A DNA stretch of 50,961 bases from Candidatus Micrarchaeum sp. GTDB lineage: Archaea; Micrarchaeota; Micrarchaeia; CABMEP01. Shown piece by piece: positions 50,002 through 50,961 of this stretch; position 1 is the stretch's first letter, and the number at the start of each line of letters is the position of its first letter. The notes under the pieces are model-generated. The model was not told the DNA's origin and did not search any database. It saw only the letters and a program-made list of their open reading frames with translations. The DNA lies in assembly GCA_020723065.1 (NCBI GenBank), contig DYJP01000006.1, positions 1 through 50,961 of the forward strand. Reading direction: 5' to 3'. A program made the position numbers and the translations under genes.

Positions 50002-50700
50002 ATGGCAGTTTTAAAGAAATTTAGAAAACAATGTATAAAAGCAGTAATCTTCGATATGGATAATACTTTGTTAGACCTTAATGTTGATTGGAAGAAGCTT
50101 ACGGAAGAGATAGATACTGATTATTTTGATGGCAAGTATAGCTATTTAACTCCGCACAAGTTCTTTGTTGCATTTTTCTCAAAACTGCTTAACAAACTTA
50201 CGTCAAAGCAAAGAGAAGAAATAAGGCAGAAAAGATTAGAGAAAGAGGTCACAGGAATTGTAACTGGAACGTGTTTTCCTTATAGAGGAATAATTTCTTC
50301 CATGAGTAAGAAGTACAAGCTTGGAGTCGTTTCCGGGAACTATCGGCTCACCGTAATTAAGGCGCTGCAAAGATGCGGTTTCAGGAAATATATAAAGGCG
50401 GTCGTCACGATAGACGACGTTCCCGTTTCAAAGCCCTCTCCTCTTCCTCTTCTTTCGGTTTTGAAGAAGCTCAGAGTTAAGCCTTCGAATGCGGTCTACG
50501 TGGGCGACCATCCTGACGACATAAAGGCAGCAAAGAATGCCGGAATGTATTCGATTGGAGTTCTTACATATAAACGAAAATATGATCCGCTTCAGCAGGA
50601 AACTCCTGATTTTATAATAAATAACATCTTTGAGCTGGAAAAAGCGCTGGATTCGTTGGAACACAAGATTTCTGAAAGTAAAAATATGAGAGCTTTATGA
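50002..50700 (+). CDS. HAD-superfamily hydrolase (phosphoglycolate-phosphatase-like)
   Basis: 232 residues from ATG 50002, which follows GGTGTGACA. Motif I is 'VIFDMDNTLLDLNVDWK', motif II 'LGVVSGNYRLTVIKAL', motif III the Lys in 'PVSKPSPLPLLSVL' and motif IV 'NAVYVGDHPDDIKAAKNAG', so all catalytic residues are present. A small helical cap lies between motifs I and II. The K-P-x-P-x-P-L pattern is typical of Gph-like enzymes. Divergent from the HAD gene at 49924, with a ~77-bp spacer carrying TATA-like sequences for both. Confidence 0.92.
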   Translation: MAVLKKFRKQCIKAVIFDMDNTLLDLNVDWKKLTEEIDTDYFDGKYSYLTPHKFFVAFFSKLLNKLTSKQREEIRQKRLEKEVTGIVTGTCFPYRGIISSMSKKYKLGVVSGNYRLTVIKALQRCGFRKYIKAVVTIDDVPVSKPSPLPLLSVLKKLRVKPSNAVYVGDHPDDIKAAKNAGMYSIGVLTYKRKYDPLQQETPDFIINNIFELEKALDSLEHKISESKNMRAL

Positions 50701-50846
50701 TTTTTGCTTGAAATGAAAACAAGAGAATCAAATCTATTGACTAAAAATAGATGAAATTAAAATCGCAATTCCCTAGGAATCACAATCTTAATTTCACCAA
50801 AAATCCAACAAATTTTAAATTTTTTCAAATCCAAAATTTATATGGA

Positions 50847-50927
50847 TTATCTTTTCTTTTTAGCAGCCTTTTTCTTGACTATTTTTTTCTTGGCTGGTTT
50901 TTTTCCTTTTTTTGAAATTTTTTTCAT
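50847..50927 (-). CDS. Tiny lysine-rich basic peptide
   Basis: A 26-residue ORF on the minus strand (start ATG 50927) reads MKKISKKGKKPAKKKIVKKK then AAKKKR: 15 of 26 residues are Lys, with Pro and Ala, like the tail of a histone H1-like protein. A TATA-like 'TTTATAAA' lies upstream near 50936-50960, at a leaderless-type distance. Such repeats of AAA/AAG codons can also arise by chance in A-rich DNA, so this is a tentative gene. Confidence 0.4.
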   Translation of the reverse strand: MKKISKKGKKPAKKKIVKKKAAKKKR

Positions 50928-50961
50928 AATTGTTTTTATAAAAATATATTTATAAACTTAT

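Overview
The window is a gene-dense, AT-rich archaeal chromosome segment. The archaeal markers are aIF2-gamma, Orc1/Cdc6, archaeal DnaG, topoisomerase VI A and B, Pelota, Hjc, RtcB with archease, ribosomal proteins L7Ae, S28e, L24e and S6e, Sec61-beta and SecE, an archaeal NusG and FtsZ. A tRNA-Asn carries a bulge-helix-bulge intron, and GGTG-type ribosome binding sites precede many starts. Small genes, many short membrane or Cys-rich surface proteins, an isolated 5S rRNA gene and an AMP phosphorylase/ribose-1,5-bisphosphate isomerase pair would suit a DPANN-type or similar small-genome archaeon. The lineage is an inference, since no 16S rRNA gene is present.

Layout. 1-7.5 kb: the end of a giant Cys-rich surface protein, a methyltransferase and a polytopic membrane protein. 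7.5-11.2 kb: isolated 5S rRNA, an AbrB-like regulator without a normal start codon, Sec61-beta, Orc1/Cdc6, a gene-free stretch that may hold a structured RNA or an origin, a 56-residue ORF and a PQ-loop protein. 11.2-14.1 kb: S6e and aIF2-gamma facing L7Ae-S28e-L24e. 14.1-19.5 kb: a full-length bacterial-type RelA/SpoT homolog, a DJ-1/PfpI protein, a broken tspO, tRNA-Gly, a transglutaminase-like surface protein, tRNA-Phe and Hjc. 19.5-30.8 kb: CBS protein, small Toprim protein, DnaG, Pelota, a 12-repeat Cys-rich lipoprotein, several membrane proteins, a DsbA-like protein, the archease/RtcB operon, an MFS transporter and a KH protein. 30.9-36.2 kb: topoisomerase VI B-A, a T-rich gap, an unrecognised protein, a small HTH protein and tRNA-Asn. 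36.2-39.2 kb: DUF192 protein, AMP phosphorylase and R15P isomerase. 39.3-46.5 kb: FtsZ-SecE-NusG-L11, three inserted envelope genes, then L1-L10-L12. 46.5-51 kb: PHP protein, a frameshifted phosphoribosyltransferase, a sulfur carrier with a TtuA/Ncs6-type thiolase, two HAD hydrolases and a tiny Lys-rich ORF.

How the parts connect. Most of the window is core information processing. RtcB/archease supplies the ligation step that the intron-containing tRNA-Asn needs. AMP phosphorylase and R15P isomerase are two consecutive steps of archaeal NMP degradation; the RubisCO step is not in the window. The ubiquitin-like carrier and the PP-loop enzyme form a likely tRNA 2-thiolation pair. Two proteins built from Dickkopf/EB-like Cys repeats, with a membrane-anchored DsbA-like protein, point to a disulfide-rich cell surface. 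The most unexpected gene is the RelA/SpoT homolog, whose synthetase motifs are intact but whose hydrolase motif has Lys in place of the usual Glu.
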